Positions 55,129-64,000 of a stretch of 64,000 nt of DNA are shown here, one piece after another (position 1 is the first letter of the stretch; each line of letters opens with the position of its first letter). This stretch comes from Burkholderiaceae bacterium (GTDB lineage Bacteria; Pseudomonadota; Gammaproteobacteria; Burkholderiales; Burkholderiaceae_C), in the NCBI GenBank assembly GCA_018780645.1, contig JADMJJ010000004.1, forward strand, positions 1-64,000, written 5' to 3'. A model generated the notes under the pieces. That model worked only from the letters and a program-made list of their open reading frames with translations, did no database searches and was not told where the DNA came from. The position numbers and the translations under genes are program-made.

Positions 55129-57165
55129 TCAGTTCTTCACGGATCTGGCCTTGGTGGGGGCCTTGTTCAGCGTCGGATCGTTGTTCTTCAGCCAATCGAA
55201 GAACTCGCCGTACCAGAGCTTGCTGTTGCGCGGCTTCAGAATCCAGTGGTTCTCGTCCGGGAACCAGACCAGGCGCGACTTGACCCGCATGGCCTTCAAG
55301 GTGTTGTAGTAGGCCAGGCCCTGGGCGTCGGGCACGCGGTAGTCCAGCGCGCCGTGTATCACCAGGGTCGGCGTGGCCATGTTCGCGGCATGGGCGTGCG
55401 GGCTTTGCGAGTGCACCTTGGCGATGTCGTTCCAGTACCAGGCGCCGAGCTCCTTGGCATGCCAGTCATAGGCGTCGTCGGCAAACATGCCGACCCAGTC
55501 GAAGCAGCCGGCGTGGCAGACGTAGGCCTGGTAGCGGCCCGGCGCCACATGACCATTCATCCAGGCCACCATATAGCCGCCATAGCTGCCGCCGGTGGCG
55601 AAGATGCGCTTCTTGTCCACCCAGGGCTTGGCCAGCAGCCAGTCGGTGCCGGCCTCGACGTCCTGCAACTCCAGCTCGCCCCAGCGCTGGGTGATCGAGT
55701 CGAGGAAGGCATAGCCGAAGCTGCTCGAGCCGTGGTAGTTGACGCAGGCCACGACATAGCCCTCGGCGGCGAACACCTGGTGGTTCCAGCGGTAGTGCCA
55801 GCTGTCGCCAAAGGCGGTGTGCGGGCCGCCGTGTATCAGGTGCATCACCGGGTACTTCTTCTTCGCGTCGAAGCCGGGCGGATAGACCAGCCACATCTGC
55901 ACCTCGTCGTCCTGCGCGCCCTTGATGATCACTTCCTCGTGGCGCGAGAACTCGAAGCCGGCGAGCAGCCTGTCATTGAACTGTTCGATGCGCAGCGGCT
56001 TCTCGCCCGGCAGCAGGGCCAGCGCGCGGCCCGGGTACTGCACCGAGTCGCTGACCACGACGGTGGTGCCGGCGGCCTTGTCGAAGCTGTTCAGATTGCC
56101 GCCCTCGAAGACGATCTCGGCCCGGCGGTCGGGCAGGTCAAAGCGCCACAGGTGCTTGCGGCCGCGCTGCTCGGCGCCGAACAGGATGGCCTGGCCATCG
56201 TCTTCCCACTTCAGCGGGGCGCTGACCTCATGGTCCCAGGTGGCCGAGAGCACACCCCAGTCGCCGCTGCTGCGCTCGACCACGGCCAGCTGCGAGGGCA
56301 TGGTGTGCTTGATCGCCTGGTGGCTGGCGGTGAAGGCCACATGGGTGCCCTCGGGGTGGTAGCGCGGGGTCTGCATGTCCCATTCGGCGTGCAGGGCAAG
56401 CAGCTTGACCTTGCCGCTGCGAACCTCGATCTCGCTCAAGGCATAACGATTGTCAAGCCGCTTCTCGGCCGCGGGGTCGTGGGCGAAGACGATGCGTTTG
56501 CCGTCGGGCGAGATGTCGAAGGTCAGCGCATCGGGGCCGCCGCGCGTCAGCTCCAGATCCTTGCCCTCGAACAGGTCCGTGACCTTGCCGCTGGCCACAT
56601 CGACCACATGCAGGTGGACGACGCGGTCCATCGGCAGGTTGTGGTCCCAGTGGCGATAGACCGCCTCGCTGGTGACGTAGGCCGTTTCCTTGCGCTCCTT
56701 GAAAGCCTTGTGCTGCTTGGCCTGGGCCTTCTCGCCCTTGAGCCTGGGCCAGACCCAGCTCAGGAAGGCAATGCGCTTGCCATCCGGAAACCATTTGAAC
56801 GCCAGCACGCCGGTGGCGACCTTGGCGACTCGGCGGGCCTCGCCGCCATCGGGGGCGATCACATAGAGCTGGGCCTCCTCGTCCTTCGTACCCTCCTGCT
56901 CGCGCTTGGCGACGAAGGCGATCTTGTCGCCGCGCGGGCTCCACAGCGGCTGGCCGTCCTTGCTGTCAAGGCCACCGGCCTGGGTCAGCGCGCGGGGCTT
57001 GCCACCCAGGGTGGACAACAGCCACAGCGAACTGCTGGACTTGTTGTCCTCCATCGAATAGCGGGTGACCGAGCAGACGGCCTGGGCGCCGTCGGGTGAC
57101 AGGCTGGGCGCGCCGAGGCGCTCGATCTTCCACAGGTCTTCAACGCCGAAATTCTTGCGGGCCAT
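55129..57165 (-). CDS. S9 family peptidase (prolyl oligopeptidase / acylaminoacyl-peptidase type)
   Basis: 678 residues without signal peptide. N-terminal beta-propeller repeats of about 40 residues (PSLSPDGAQAVCSVTRYSME, LWSPRGDKIAFVAKREQEGT, FDISPDGKRIVFAHDP) cap an alpha/beta-hydrolase domain. Catalytic triad: nucleophile in TGGSYGGYMVAWMNG, Asp in HGALDYRVPDAQG and His in FPDENHWILKPR. Such enzymes cleave oligopeptides after proline or release N-acylated residues. The GNAT gene starts 24 bases upstream on the same strand. Substrate preference unknown. Confidence 0.93.
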   Translation of the reverse strand: MARKNFGVEDLWKIERLGAPSLSPDGAQAVCSVTRYSMEDNKSSSSLWLLSTLGGKPRALTQAGGLDSKDGQPLWSPRGDKIAFVAKREQEGTKDEEAQLYVIAPDGGEARRVAKVATGVLAFKWFPDGKRIAFLSWVWPRLKGEKAQAKQHKAFKERKETAYVTSEAVYRHWDHNLPMDRVVHLHVVDVASGKVTDLFEGKDLELTRGGPDALTFDISPDGKRIVFAHDPAAEKRLDNRYALSEIEVRSGKVKLLALHAEWDMQTPRYHPEGTHVAFTASHQAIKHTMPSQLAVVERSSGDWGVLSATWDHEVSAPLKWEDDGQAILFGAEQRGRKHLWRFDLPDRRAEIVFEGGNLNSFDKAAGTTVVVSDSVQYPGRALALLPGEKPLRIEQFNDRLLAGFEFSRHEEVIIKGAQDDEVQMWLVYPPGFDAKKKYPVMHLIHGGPHTAFGDSWHYRWNHQVFAAEGYVVACVNYHGSSSFGYAFLDSITQRWGELELQDVEAGTDWLLAKPWVDKKRIFATGGSYGGYMVAWMNGHVAPGRYQAYVCHAGCFDWVGMFADDAYDWHAKELGAWYWNDIAKVHSQSPHAHAANMATPTLVIHGALDYRVPDAQGLAYYNTLKAMRVKSRLVWFPDENHWILKPRNSKLWYGEFFDWLKNNDPTLNKAPTKARSVKN

Positions 57166-57189
57166 GCGGTCTCCGTTATTGTTTGTAGC

Positions 57190-57789
57190 TCAGCGGCTGC
57201 GCTCGAGCTGCCAGGTCAGATGAGTCTTGACGGTGGGCCATTCTGCTGCGGTGATGCTGTAGACCGCGGTGTCCCGCAACGTGCCATCGCTGGCGCGCTG
57301 GTGGGCGCGCAGGATGCCGTCCAGCTGCGCGCCCAGGCGCTCGATGGCGCGGCGGCTGGCCTTGTTGAAGCGGTGGGTGCGGAACTCGACGGCGATGCAG
57401 TCCAGTGTCTCGAACGCATGGCTCAGCAACATCAGCTTGCACTCGGTGTTCAGCGGAGTGCGCTGCACGTCGCTGCGATACCAGGTGGAGCCGATCTCGA
57501 CACGGCGGTGTGTCGCATCGATATTCATGAAGGTCGTCATGCCGGCAATGCGGCCCGCGGCATCGAACACGCTGAAGGGCAGCATAGCCCCGGCGGCATG
57601 CAGCTTCAGCCGCCGCTCTATCTCGGCCGCCATGCCCTCGGGGCTGGGGATGGCCGTGTACCAGAGCCGCCACAGCTTGCCGTCGTTGACCGCCTCGATC
57701 AGGCCGGCCTCATGGGCGGGGGAGAGCGGCTCCAGCCGCGCATGTCGACCCGTCAGGGTCAACGGGGCGGTGATGGCGGGCAATGTCAT
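57190..57789 (-). CDS. GNAT family N-acetyltransferase (RimJ/RimL type)
   Basis: 199 residues starting MTLPAITAPLTLTGRHARLE. The fold is that of ribosomal-protein-alanine acetyltransferases: EIGSTWYRSDVQRTPLNTEC, LNTECKLMLLSHAFETLDCI and VEFRTHRFNKASRRAIERLG, where the family's acetyl-CoA binding loop is modified. Likely acetylates a small molecule or protein N-terminus; substrate unknown. The start overlaps the stop of the small membrane protein gene by four bases. Confidence 0.85.
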   Translation of the reverse strand: MTLPAITAPLTLTGRHARLEPLSPAHEAGLIEAVNDGKLWRLWYTAIPSPEGMAAEIERRLKLHAAGAMLPFSVFDAAGRIAGMTTFMNIDATHRRVEIGSTWYRSDVQRTPLNTECKLMLLSHAFETLDCIAVEFRTHRFNKASRRAIERLGAQLDGILRAHQRASDGTLRDTAVYSITAAEWPTVKTHLTWQLERSR

Positions 57790-58013
57790 TTCTTGACCGA
57801 CAACAGCCAACGCGCCACAAAGCGCCCCAGGCCGCAGCCCACGACGATCAGCACCAGACCGATGATCTGCGGCACGCCATAGCCGGGGGTGCCGACGAAA
57901 TCGAAGCCCAGCAGCACGCCGAGCTGCCAGCCGGCCAGCGCGCCGACCACGAAGCCCAGTGCATCGGCCAGGCCTTCCTTGAGCATGCCGCCCGGGGTGT
58001 TTTGATTGCTCAT
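57786..58013 (-). CDS. Small two-helix membrane protein (AtpZ/AtpI-like length)
   Basis: 75-residue protein with two transmembrane helices (ALGFVVGALAGWQLGVLLGF and VPQIIGLVLIVVGCGLGRFV). No motif identifies it. Gly-rich helices separated by a short PGYG turn and a basic end (RWLLSVKK) resemble AtpZ-type assembly factors or small channel proteins, but the ATP-synthase genes are not here. It lies between the MoxR ATPase and GNAT genes in a tight leftward run. Confidence 0.6.
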   Translation of the reverse strand: MSNQNTPGGMLKEGLADALGFVVGALAGWQLGVLLGFDFVGTPGYGVPQIIGLVLIVVGCGLGRFVARWLLSVKK

Positions 58014-58027
58014 GTCGGCGGCTGTGA

Positions 58028-58870
<843 letters not shown>

Positions 58871-58940
58871 GAGCGGTGTCAAGTCCAGCGGTGTAGCGTT
58901 TCAGTATAAGGCGCGAGTCATGTTCGGTTCGCCCGGGTTC

Positions 58941-58946
58941 TATAAT
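58941..58946 (+). promoter_or_regulatory. Sigma-70 -10 element for the cytochrome gene
   Basis: A perfect TATAAT stands 38 bases before the ATG, in a short AT-rich spot between the divergent MoxR and cytochrome genes. A -35 element 17 bases upstream is poor (TCATGT). The single near-consensus -10 suggests substantial expression of the cytochrome. Confidence 0.6.
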
Positions 58947-58978
58947 GCGCGCTGGCGACAGATCAGACCCCCAGGACC

Positions 58979-59626
58979 ATGAACAAATTGCTCCAGATAA
59001 CCTCCGCCCTGGCCTTGGCCCTTGGCGCACTGTCCACGGCCCACGCGCAAGATGCGGTGGCCGGCAAGACCAAGGTGGCCATGTGCATCGGCTGCCACGG
59101 CATTCCGGCCTATCAGGCCAGCTTTCCCGAAGTGCACAAGGTGCCGATGATTGCCGGCCAGAACGCCAAGTACATCGTGGCATCGCTGCAGGCCTACAAC
59201 AAGGGCGAGCGCAAGCATCCGACGATGCGCGGCATCGCGCAGTCGATGAGCGAGCAGGACATGGCCGACGTTGCTGCGTTCTACGAGGCCCAGGGCAAGG
59301 GTGATGCCGCTCCCGAGGCTGCGCCTGCGGCTTCGGCCAAGGTGGCCGAATTGCTGACCAAGGGCGCCTGCGCCTCCTGCCACGGTGCCAACTTCAGCAA
59401 GCCCATCGACGGTGCCTATCCGAAGATCGCCGGCCAGCATGGCGACTACCTCTACGTGGCGCTGAAGGCATATCAGACCGAGAACAATGCCGTCGTCGGC
59501 CGTTCCAACGCCATCATGGCCGGTCAGGTGAAGCAGTTCAACCACACCGAGCTGAAAGCCATCGCCCAGTACCTGGCCTCGCTGCCGGGTGAGGTCAAGA
59601 CGGTGCCGCAGTCGAAGTTCCGCTGA
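58979..59626 (+). CDS. Diheme cytochrome c (cytochrome c4 type)
   Basis: 215 residues with signal peptide (MNKLLQITSALALALGALST, cut after AHA) and two CxxCH haem-binding sites, CIGCH (about residue 36) and CASCH (about residue 131), separated by an Ala/Pro linker. Each half has a distal methionine candidate (PTMRGIAQSM and NAIMAGQVKQ). Two-domain cytochromes of this type pass electrons to cytochrome oxidases in the periplasm. A clear terminator follows 24 bases downstream. Divergent from the MoxR gene. Confidence 0.93.
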   Translation: MNKLLQITSALALALGALSTAHAQDAVAGKTKVAMCIGCHGIPAYQASFPEVHKVPMIAGQNAKYIVASLQAYNKGERKHPTMRGIAQSMSEQDMADVAAFYEAQGKGDAAPEAAPAASAKVAELLTKGACASCHGANFSKPIDGAYPKIAGQHGDYLYVALKAYQTENNAVVGRSNAIMAGQVKQFNHTELKAIAQYLASLPGEVKTVPQSKFR

Positions 59627-59649
59627 CCGACCTGCACTTGCCCTGCATC

Positions 59650-59677
59650 AAGCCGCCCCGCCCCGGGCGGCTTTTTT
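59650..59677 (+). terminator. Rho-independent terminator after cytochrome c
   Basis: The stem AGCCGCCC/GGGCGGCT (8 bp, 6-base loop) is followed by six Ts. It begins 24 bases after the cytochrome stop and closes a single-gene transcript. Confidence 0.9.
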
Positions 59678-59764
59678 CATGGGCGGCGTGAATTTATCAT
59701 TTGCCGCTTCGGCGACCTGGCTCATACTGGTCCGGGTTCGCAAGGCGGAAGGTGTGCAGGGTTC

Positions 59765-61003
59765 ATGCTCAAGAAGATCGAAAGTCACCAGCTGCAGCTG
59801 GGCATGTTCATCCAGAGCTTCGAGGGTTCCTGGCTGTCGCATCCGTTCTGGAAGACCAAGTTCCTGCTCCGCGACCCGGCCGATCTGGAGGCGATACGCA
59901 AGAGCGGCGTGGCGATCTGCTGGATCGATGTGGCCAAGGGGCTGGATGTGGTGGTGGCAGCCGCTACCGCGCCCGTGGCGGAGGCCCCAGCGCCGGCGGC
60001 AGCGGCCGCAAGTCATCCGGCGACGGCCTCCACGCCCAAGCCAAAGCCTGCCGCCGCCGCCGAGCCCAAGGCCTCGATGGGTTCGGAGTTGCAACGGGCC
60101 GCCGGCGTCATCAACCGCTCGCGTCAGCAGGTGGTGGCGCTGTTCGGCGAAGCCCGCCTGGGGCGTTCGGTCAACTCGGAGCAATGCATGACCCTGGTCG
60201 AGGGTATCGCCGACTCGGTCAGCCGCAATCCCTCGGCCCTGATCAGCCTCGCGCGCCTGAAGACCAAGGACGACTACACCTATATGCACTCGGTGGCGGT
60301 GTGCGCGCTGATGGTGTCGTTGGCGCGTCACCTGAATCTGGGTAAGGAGCAGGTGCGAGAGGCCGGCTTTGCCGGTTTGCTGCACGATATCGGCAAGATG
60401 GCCATGCCGTCGGAGGTGCTGAACAAGCCCGGCTCGCTGACCGATGCCGAGTACAAGGTCATGCAGTCGCATCCGGTGCGCGGCCATGAGTTGCTGAGCG
60501 GCGGCGGTCTGGCGATGCCCGGCGCGCTGGATGTGTGCCTGCACCATCACGAGAAGATGGATGGCAGCGGCTATCCGCACAGGCTGCCCGGCGATCAGAT
60601 CAGCTTGCTGGCGCGCATGGGGGCGGTCTGCGACGTGTACGACGCCATCACCTCGACGCGGCCCTACAAGAATGCCTGGGACCCGGCCGGATCGATCCAG
60701 CGCATGGCGCAGTGGAAGGGGCACTTCGACCCGGCCGTGTTCCAGGCCTTCGTCAAGAGCGTGGGCATCTACCCGGTGGGCTCGCTGGTGCGGCTGCAGT
60801 CCGGCCGCCTGGCGGTGGTGGCCGAGCAGCACCCGAGTTCGCTGGTCACGCCGACGCTGAAGGTGTTCTTTTCGACCAAGTCGCAGATGCCCATTCCGCT
60901 GGAAACGCTGGATCTGGCCCAGCCGGGCTGCAGCGACCGCATCCTGGGTCGAGAATCGCCCACGCAATGGGGCTTCCAGAATCTGGACGAGCTCTGGCAG
61001 TAG
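59765..61003 (+). CDS. HD-GYP domain cyclic di-GMP phosphodiesterase with DUF3391
   Basis: 412 residues. N-terminal DUF3391 (MLKKIESHQLQLGMFIQSF to about residue 60), an Ala/Pro linker, then HD-GYP: LLHDIGKMAMPSEVLNKPGS (HD motif), HSVAVCALM, and HHHEKMDGSGYPHRLPGD, which retains H-H-E and the GYP triad. These residues bind iron and hydrolyse c-di-GMP to GMP. No membrane helix. It would counteract the four diguanylate cyclases in this window. Its own upstream region (59678-59764) shows no clear promoter. Confidence 0.93.
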   Translation: MLKKIESHQLQLGMFIQSFEGSWLSHPFWKTKFLLRDPADLEAIRKSGVAICWIDVAKGLDVVVAAATAPVAEAPAPAAAAASHPATASTPKPKPAAAAEPKASMGSELQRAAGVINRSRQQVVALFGEARLGRSVNSEQCMTLVEGIADSVSRNPSALISLARLKTKDDYTYMHSVAVCALMVSLARHLNLGKEQVREAGFAGLLHDIGKMAMPSEVLNKPGSLTDAEYKVMQSHPVRGHELLSGGGLAMPGALDVCLHHHEKMDGSGYPHRLPGDQISLLARMGAVCDVYDAITSTRPYKNAWDPAGSIQRMAQWKGHFDPAVFQAFVKSVGIYPVGSLVRLQSGRLAVVAEQHPSSLVTPTLKVFFSTKSQMPIPLETLDLAQPGCSDRILGRESPTQWGFQNLDELWQ

Positions 61004-61109
61004 GCGCGCGGGCGCGAGGACGCGGCGGCGTTCAGGATAACCCCGAGACGTTTCTGCGGCGCCCGTGCCTACACTGCGCCACAGTTGCAGCCACACGGAG
61101 TTCCTGCCC

Positions 61110-62696
61110 ATGAAATCTCTTTTCAAGCCCGGCATCGTCGGTGCCGCCGTCCTGCTGGCGCTCGGCGTCAATGCGCAGGCGCAAACGCTGCGCTGGGCGT
61201 CCCAGGGCGACGCCCAGACCCTGGACCCGCACTCCCAGAACGAGAGTTCGACCAATATGATCAACGGTCAGGTCTATGAGCGCCTGACGCTGCGCGACAA
61301 GAATCTGATCATCGGCCCTGGCCTTGCCACCGAGTGGCAACAGGTGACCCCGCTGCTGTGGCGCTTCAAGCTGCGGCCGAATGTGAAGTTTCACGACGGC
61401 ACCGCCTTCACCGCCGATGACGTGGTGTATTCGATCAATCGTGCCAAGGAGCCGACCTCGCAGATCGCCGTCTATGCCAACGCGCTGGGCGCGCCGCGCA
61501 AGGTGGACGACCTGACCGTCGAGTTCGTGCTGACCGCACCCAATCCGATCTTCCTCCAGCATCTGGACTCGATGTGGATGATGAGCAAGAGCTGGAGCGA
61601 GAAGAACCGCGTCACGAAGCCGCTGGACTTCAAGGCCAAGGAGGAGTCATTCGCCGCCACCAATATGAACGGCACCGGCCCCTTCATGCTGGTCAGCCGC
61701 GCGCCTGGCATCAAGACCACCTACAAGCGCAACCCCAACTGGTGGGGCACGCCTCAGGGCAATGTGCAGGAGATTGTCTACACCCCGATCGGCAATGACG
61801 CCACCCGACTGGCTGCGCTGGTCTCGGGCGAGCTGGACTTCGTGCTGGACCCGGCACCGCGCGATGTGCCCAGGCTGCGCAACACCGCCGGCGTGAAGCT
61901 GGTCGACGGCGTCGAGAATCGCATCGTCTTCATCGGCATGGACCAGGCCCGCGACAAGCTGCTGTACGGCAACGTACCCGGCGACAAGAATCCGTTCAAG
62001 GACGTGCGCGTGCGCAAGGCGCTCTACCAGGCGGTGGACATCGAGACCATGCGCACCAAGCTGATGAATGGCCAGAGTGCACCGACCGGCGGCCTGACGC
62101 CGTCACCGCTGGGCGCCTTCAACGACCCCGAGATCGAGAAGCGCCTGGCCTTCGACATGGCCGCCGCGCGCAAGCTGATGGCCGAGGCAGGCTATGCCGA
62201 CGGCTTCGAGGTGACCCTGGACTGCCCCAACAACCGCTATATCAACGATGAGGAGATCTGCCTGGCGCTGGCCTCGATGTGGGCGCAGCTGAAGGTCAAG
62301 GTCAAGGTCGCCGCGCAGCAGCGCGTGACCTACTTCCCCAAGATCGAGAAGCTTGACACCAGCATGTATATGCTGGGCTGGGGCGGCGCCATCACCGATG
62401 CCGAGACCACCTTCACCCCGGTGCTGCGCAATCGCGGCGAGAAGGGCGTGGGCTCCTACAACTACGGCAATTCCAAGAACGACAAGTTCGATGCACTGGC
62501 GGCACAGTCCAGCGTCGAGCCCGATCCGAAGAAGCGCGAGGAGCTGATACGCGCCGCGCTGCGCGAGTACAAGGACCAGGTCCATGTGATCCCGCTGCAC
62601 CGCCAGGTGATCCCCTGGGCAGCGCGCACCAATGTCAATGTGGTGCACCGCCCGGACAACTGGTTCGAGGTCTCCTGGGTGACCATAGGCAAGTAA
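61110..62696 (+). CDS. ABC transporter substrate-binding protein, peptide-type (SBP_bac_5)
   Basis: 528-residue periplasmic binding protein. Signal peptide MKSLFKPGIVGAAVLLALGV (cut after AQA), then TLRWASQGDAQTLDPHSQNE, NVKFHDGTAFTADDVVYSIN and VIPWAARTNVNVVHRPDNWF typical of the DppA/OppA family. Other homologues bind peptides, glutathione or sugars; the ligand here is not decided. Its start ATG has GGAG 11 bases before it. No permease or ATPase genes accompany it in this window. A terminator follows. Confidence 0.9.
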   Translation: MKSLFKPGIVGAAVLLALGVNAQAQTLRWASQGDAQTLDPHSQNESSTNMINGQVYERLTLRDKNLIIGPGLATEWQQVTPLLWRFKLRPNVKFHDGTAFTADDVVYSINRAKEPTSQIAVYANALGAPRKVDDLTVEFVLTAPNPIFLQHLDSMWMMSKSWSEKNRVTKPLDFKAKEESFAATNMNGTGPFMLVSRAPGIKTTYKRNPNWWGTPQGNVQEIVYTPIGNDATRLAALVSGELDFVLDPAPRDVPRLRNTAGVKLVDGVENRIVFIGMDQARDKLLYGNVPGDKNPFKDVRVRKALYQAVDIETMRTKLMNGQSAPTGGLTPSPLGAFNDPEIEKRLAFDMAAARKLMAEAGYADGFEVTLDCPNNRYINDEEICLALASMWAQLKVKVKVAAQQRVTYFPKIEKLDTSMYMLGWGGAITDAETTFTPVLRNRGEKGVGSYNYGNSKNDKFDALAAQSSVEPDPKKREELIRAALREYKDQVHVIPLHRQVIPWAARTNVNVVHRPDNWFEVSWVTIGK

Positions 62697-62720
62697 GCCG
62701 AAGAACTTGGGAAATTTGAG

Positions 62721-62750
62721 AAAAGAGGGCGGCCTGCGGGCCGCCTTTTG
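62721..62750 (+). terminator. Bidirectional Rho-independent terminator
   Basis: A 7-bp stem GGCGGCC/GGCCGCC with a 4-base loop is preceded by AAAA and followed by TTTT, and lies between two convergent genes (binding protein from the left, histidine kinase from the right). It can serve both strands. Confidence 0.85.
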
Positions 62751-62759
62751 CATTTCCGG

Positions 62760-64000
62760 CTATGCCTGTTCGAGCTCGGCCGGCGCCGCCTGCACCGGCA
62801 CCACCTGGGGCAGCTTCAGGTAGAAGCTGCAGCCCTCGCCGGGCTGGCTCTTTACCGTGATGCTGCCGCCCAGCACATCGGTCACCAGGTTGTAGACGAT
62901 GTTCAGGCCCAGGCCGCTGCCGCCCTGGCCCAGCTTGGTGGTGAAGAAGGGATCGAAGATGCGTTCCAGGTGCTCGGCCGGAATGCCGCGGCCGTTGTCA
63001 CGCACCTCCAGCTCCACCACATTGGGCGTGGTCACGCGGGCAGAGATGGTGACCGTGCCCTTGAACTTGGCGTCGAAGGCGTGGATGAAGGCGTTGTTGA
63101 TCAGGTTGCTCAAGACCTGACCCAAGGGGCCGGGGTAGCTGTCCATGATGATCTTGGGCGGGATCTGGCACAGCACCTGATGGCCGTAGCGGCGAATCGT
63201 GGGTCCCATCGTCAGCACGATCTCTGCCACCATCTCGTCGAGCGCGAACATGCGGCGGTTGACGCTGGTCTGGTCCACCGCCACCTGCTTGAAGCTGGCC
63301 ACCAGTTCGGAGGCGCGGCTGAGGTTCTTCATCAGGATGTCGGTGCCGGTGCGGGTGTTGCTGATGAAGTTGTCGAGCACGGAACGGCGCAGGCCCTTCT
63401 CCACGCCCTCGGCCAGTTCCTTGCCATGGTGCTGCAGGGTCGAGGCAATCATCACCGCATTGCCGATCGGCGTGTTCAGCTCGTGGGCAATGCCGGCGAC
63501 AAGTGAGCCGAGCGCGGCCATCTTCTCGGTGCGTATCAGCTCGCTCTGGGCGAGCTGCAGGTTCTCCAGCGCCGTCGTCAGGTCCTTGTTGGCCGTCTCC
63601 AGCGCCTGGGTGCGCTCCAGCACGCGCTGCTCCAGCCGGGTGTTGAGCTTGAGCACTTCCTGCTCGTTGTGGCGCTTTTGCGTGATGTCTTCCAGCACCA
63701 GGATGATCAGTGTTTCCCGGCCCAGATCGACCAGCTGGCCCGAAATGTCGCAGAGGATGGCGCGCTGGTGGTGGCCGCAGTGCAGCCAGGCCTCGTAGCC
63801 GCGCACCTCGCCGTTGTGCTCGATGATGTCCAGCACCGCCTGCTGGTCGGCCGAGTCCTGCCACAGCGCCAGTCCCTGGCCCTTGTGCTCCGGGCTCAGC
63901 ACCTGCGCGCGCGTGGCGGAGAACTGCCGCTCCCAGGCCTCGTTGACGTCCACCACCGCATAGCCCTGCTCCTTGCGCAGCACCGTCATGGCCACCGGCG
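62760..64000 (-). CDS. PAS-domain sensor histidine kinase (C-terminal part, gene continues right of the window)
   Basis: At least 412 residues; the frame is open to base 64000 and starts mid-PAS (AMTVLRKEQGYAVVDVNEAW), so the true start is outside. Domains: PAS, a coiled coil (QEVLKLNTRLEQRVLERTQA), a dimerisation and phosphoacceptor helix with LVAGIAHELNTPIGNAVMIA, and an HATPase: NLINNAFIHAF (N-box), DNGRGIP, FDPFFTTK and GSGLGLNIVYNLV. The H-box LVAGIAHELNTP is of the HWE-like/CitB class of hybrid or membrane kinases. Partner regulator and signal are not in view. No Cys-rich or membrane region is present in this portion. Confidence 0.85.
   Translation of the reverse strand, partial: PVAMTVLRKEQGYAVVDVNEAWERQFSATRAQVLSPEHKGQGLALWQDSADQQAVLDIIEHNGEVRGYEAWLHCGHHQRAILCDISGQLVDLGRETLIILVLEDITQKRHNEQEVLKLNTRLEQRVLERTQALETANKDLTTALENLQLAQSELIRTEKMAALGSLVAGIAHELNTPIGNAVMIASTLQHHGKELAEGVEKGLRRSVLDNFISNTRTGTDILMKNLSRASELVASFKQVAVDQTSVNRRMFALDEMVAEIVLTMGPTIRRYGHQVLCQIPPKIIMDSYPGPLGQVLSNLINNAFIHAFDAKFKGTVTISARVTTPNVVELEVRDNGRGIPAEHLERIFDPFFTTKLGQGGSGLGLNIVYNLVTDVLGGSITVKSQPGEGCSFYLKLPQVVPVQAAPAELEQA

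Overview
The window is GC-rich bacterial chromosome with dense genes and strong G/C third-position use. Its content points to a betaproteobacterium of the order Burkholderiales, in the Roseateles/Paucibacter/Rubrivivax neighbourhood: a five-step hut pathway with HutF and HutG, PEP-CTERM surface proteins, a two-haem c-type cytochrome, TamA/TamB and two-partner secretion. The genus is an inference. No prophage, transposase or CRISPR array was seen.

Layout. (1) 0-8.5 kb: histidine utilisation. hutU-hutH and the start of an ABC substrate-binding protein gene run left, and hutC-D-I-G-F run right, from a control region that holds a HutC-type operator and a REP-like palindrome. (2) 8.6-11 kb: a three-gene unit of a Tat-type lipoprotein, an ECF sigma factor, and a membrane protein ending in ankyrin repeats. 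(3) 11-17 kb: a PEP-CTERM protein, an EamA transporter with a histidine-rich tail, an MFS transporter, a DTW-domain tRNA modification enzyme, a DUF3820 protein and an L-asparaginase. (4) 17-24 kb: two TPR-GGDEF diguanylate cyclases and a related TPR-only protein, plus an S10 peptidase and a DUF429 protein. (5) 24-27.5 kb: three phage-tail-collar (MdpB-type) genes with a DUF6916 protein, an acetyltransferase and a PEP-CTERM protein. (6) 27.5-37 kb: arginase, a LOG-family protein, MoeB, a carboxy-terminal processing protease, a divergent iron-type ABC transporter, a HepT/MntA toxin-antitoxin pair beside tRNA-Arg(CCU), an XRE/NBR1-Ig regulator and a third PEP-CTERM protein. (7) 37-44 kb: VWA protein, TamA, TamB. 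(8) 44-55 kb: two membrane diguanylate cyclases and a TpsB/TpsA adhesin system with seven YDG repeats. (9) 55-64 kb: S9 peptidase, GNAT, a small membrane protein, a MoxR ATPase, a diheme cytochrome c, an HD-GYP phosphodiesterase, a peptide-type ABC binding protein and the end of a PAS histidine kinase.

How it fits together. Histidine is degraded to glutamate and formate, and arginase and asparaginase are further amino-acid catabolic enzymes. Four diguanylate cyclases with intact GGEEF and RxxD sites, one HD-GYP phosphodiesterase, a large TPS adhesin, TamA/TamB and three PEP-CTERM proteins suggest a surface- and biofilm-oriented segment. The least explained pieces are the tail-collar trio, the ECF/ankyrin unit and the TPR-GGDEF family.

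Coordinates use starts chosen from ribosome-binding sites and family lengths, so several differ from the longest possible reading frame. No database search was run; family calls rest on recognised motifs.
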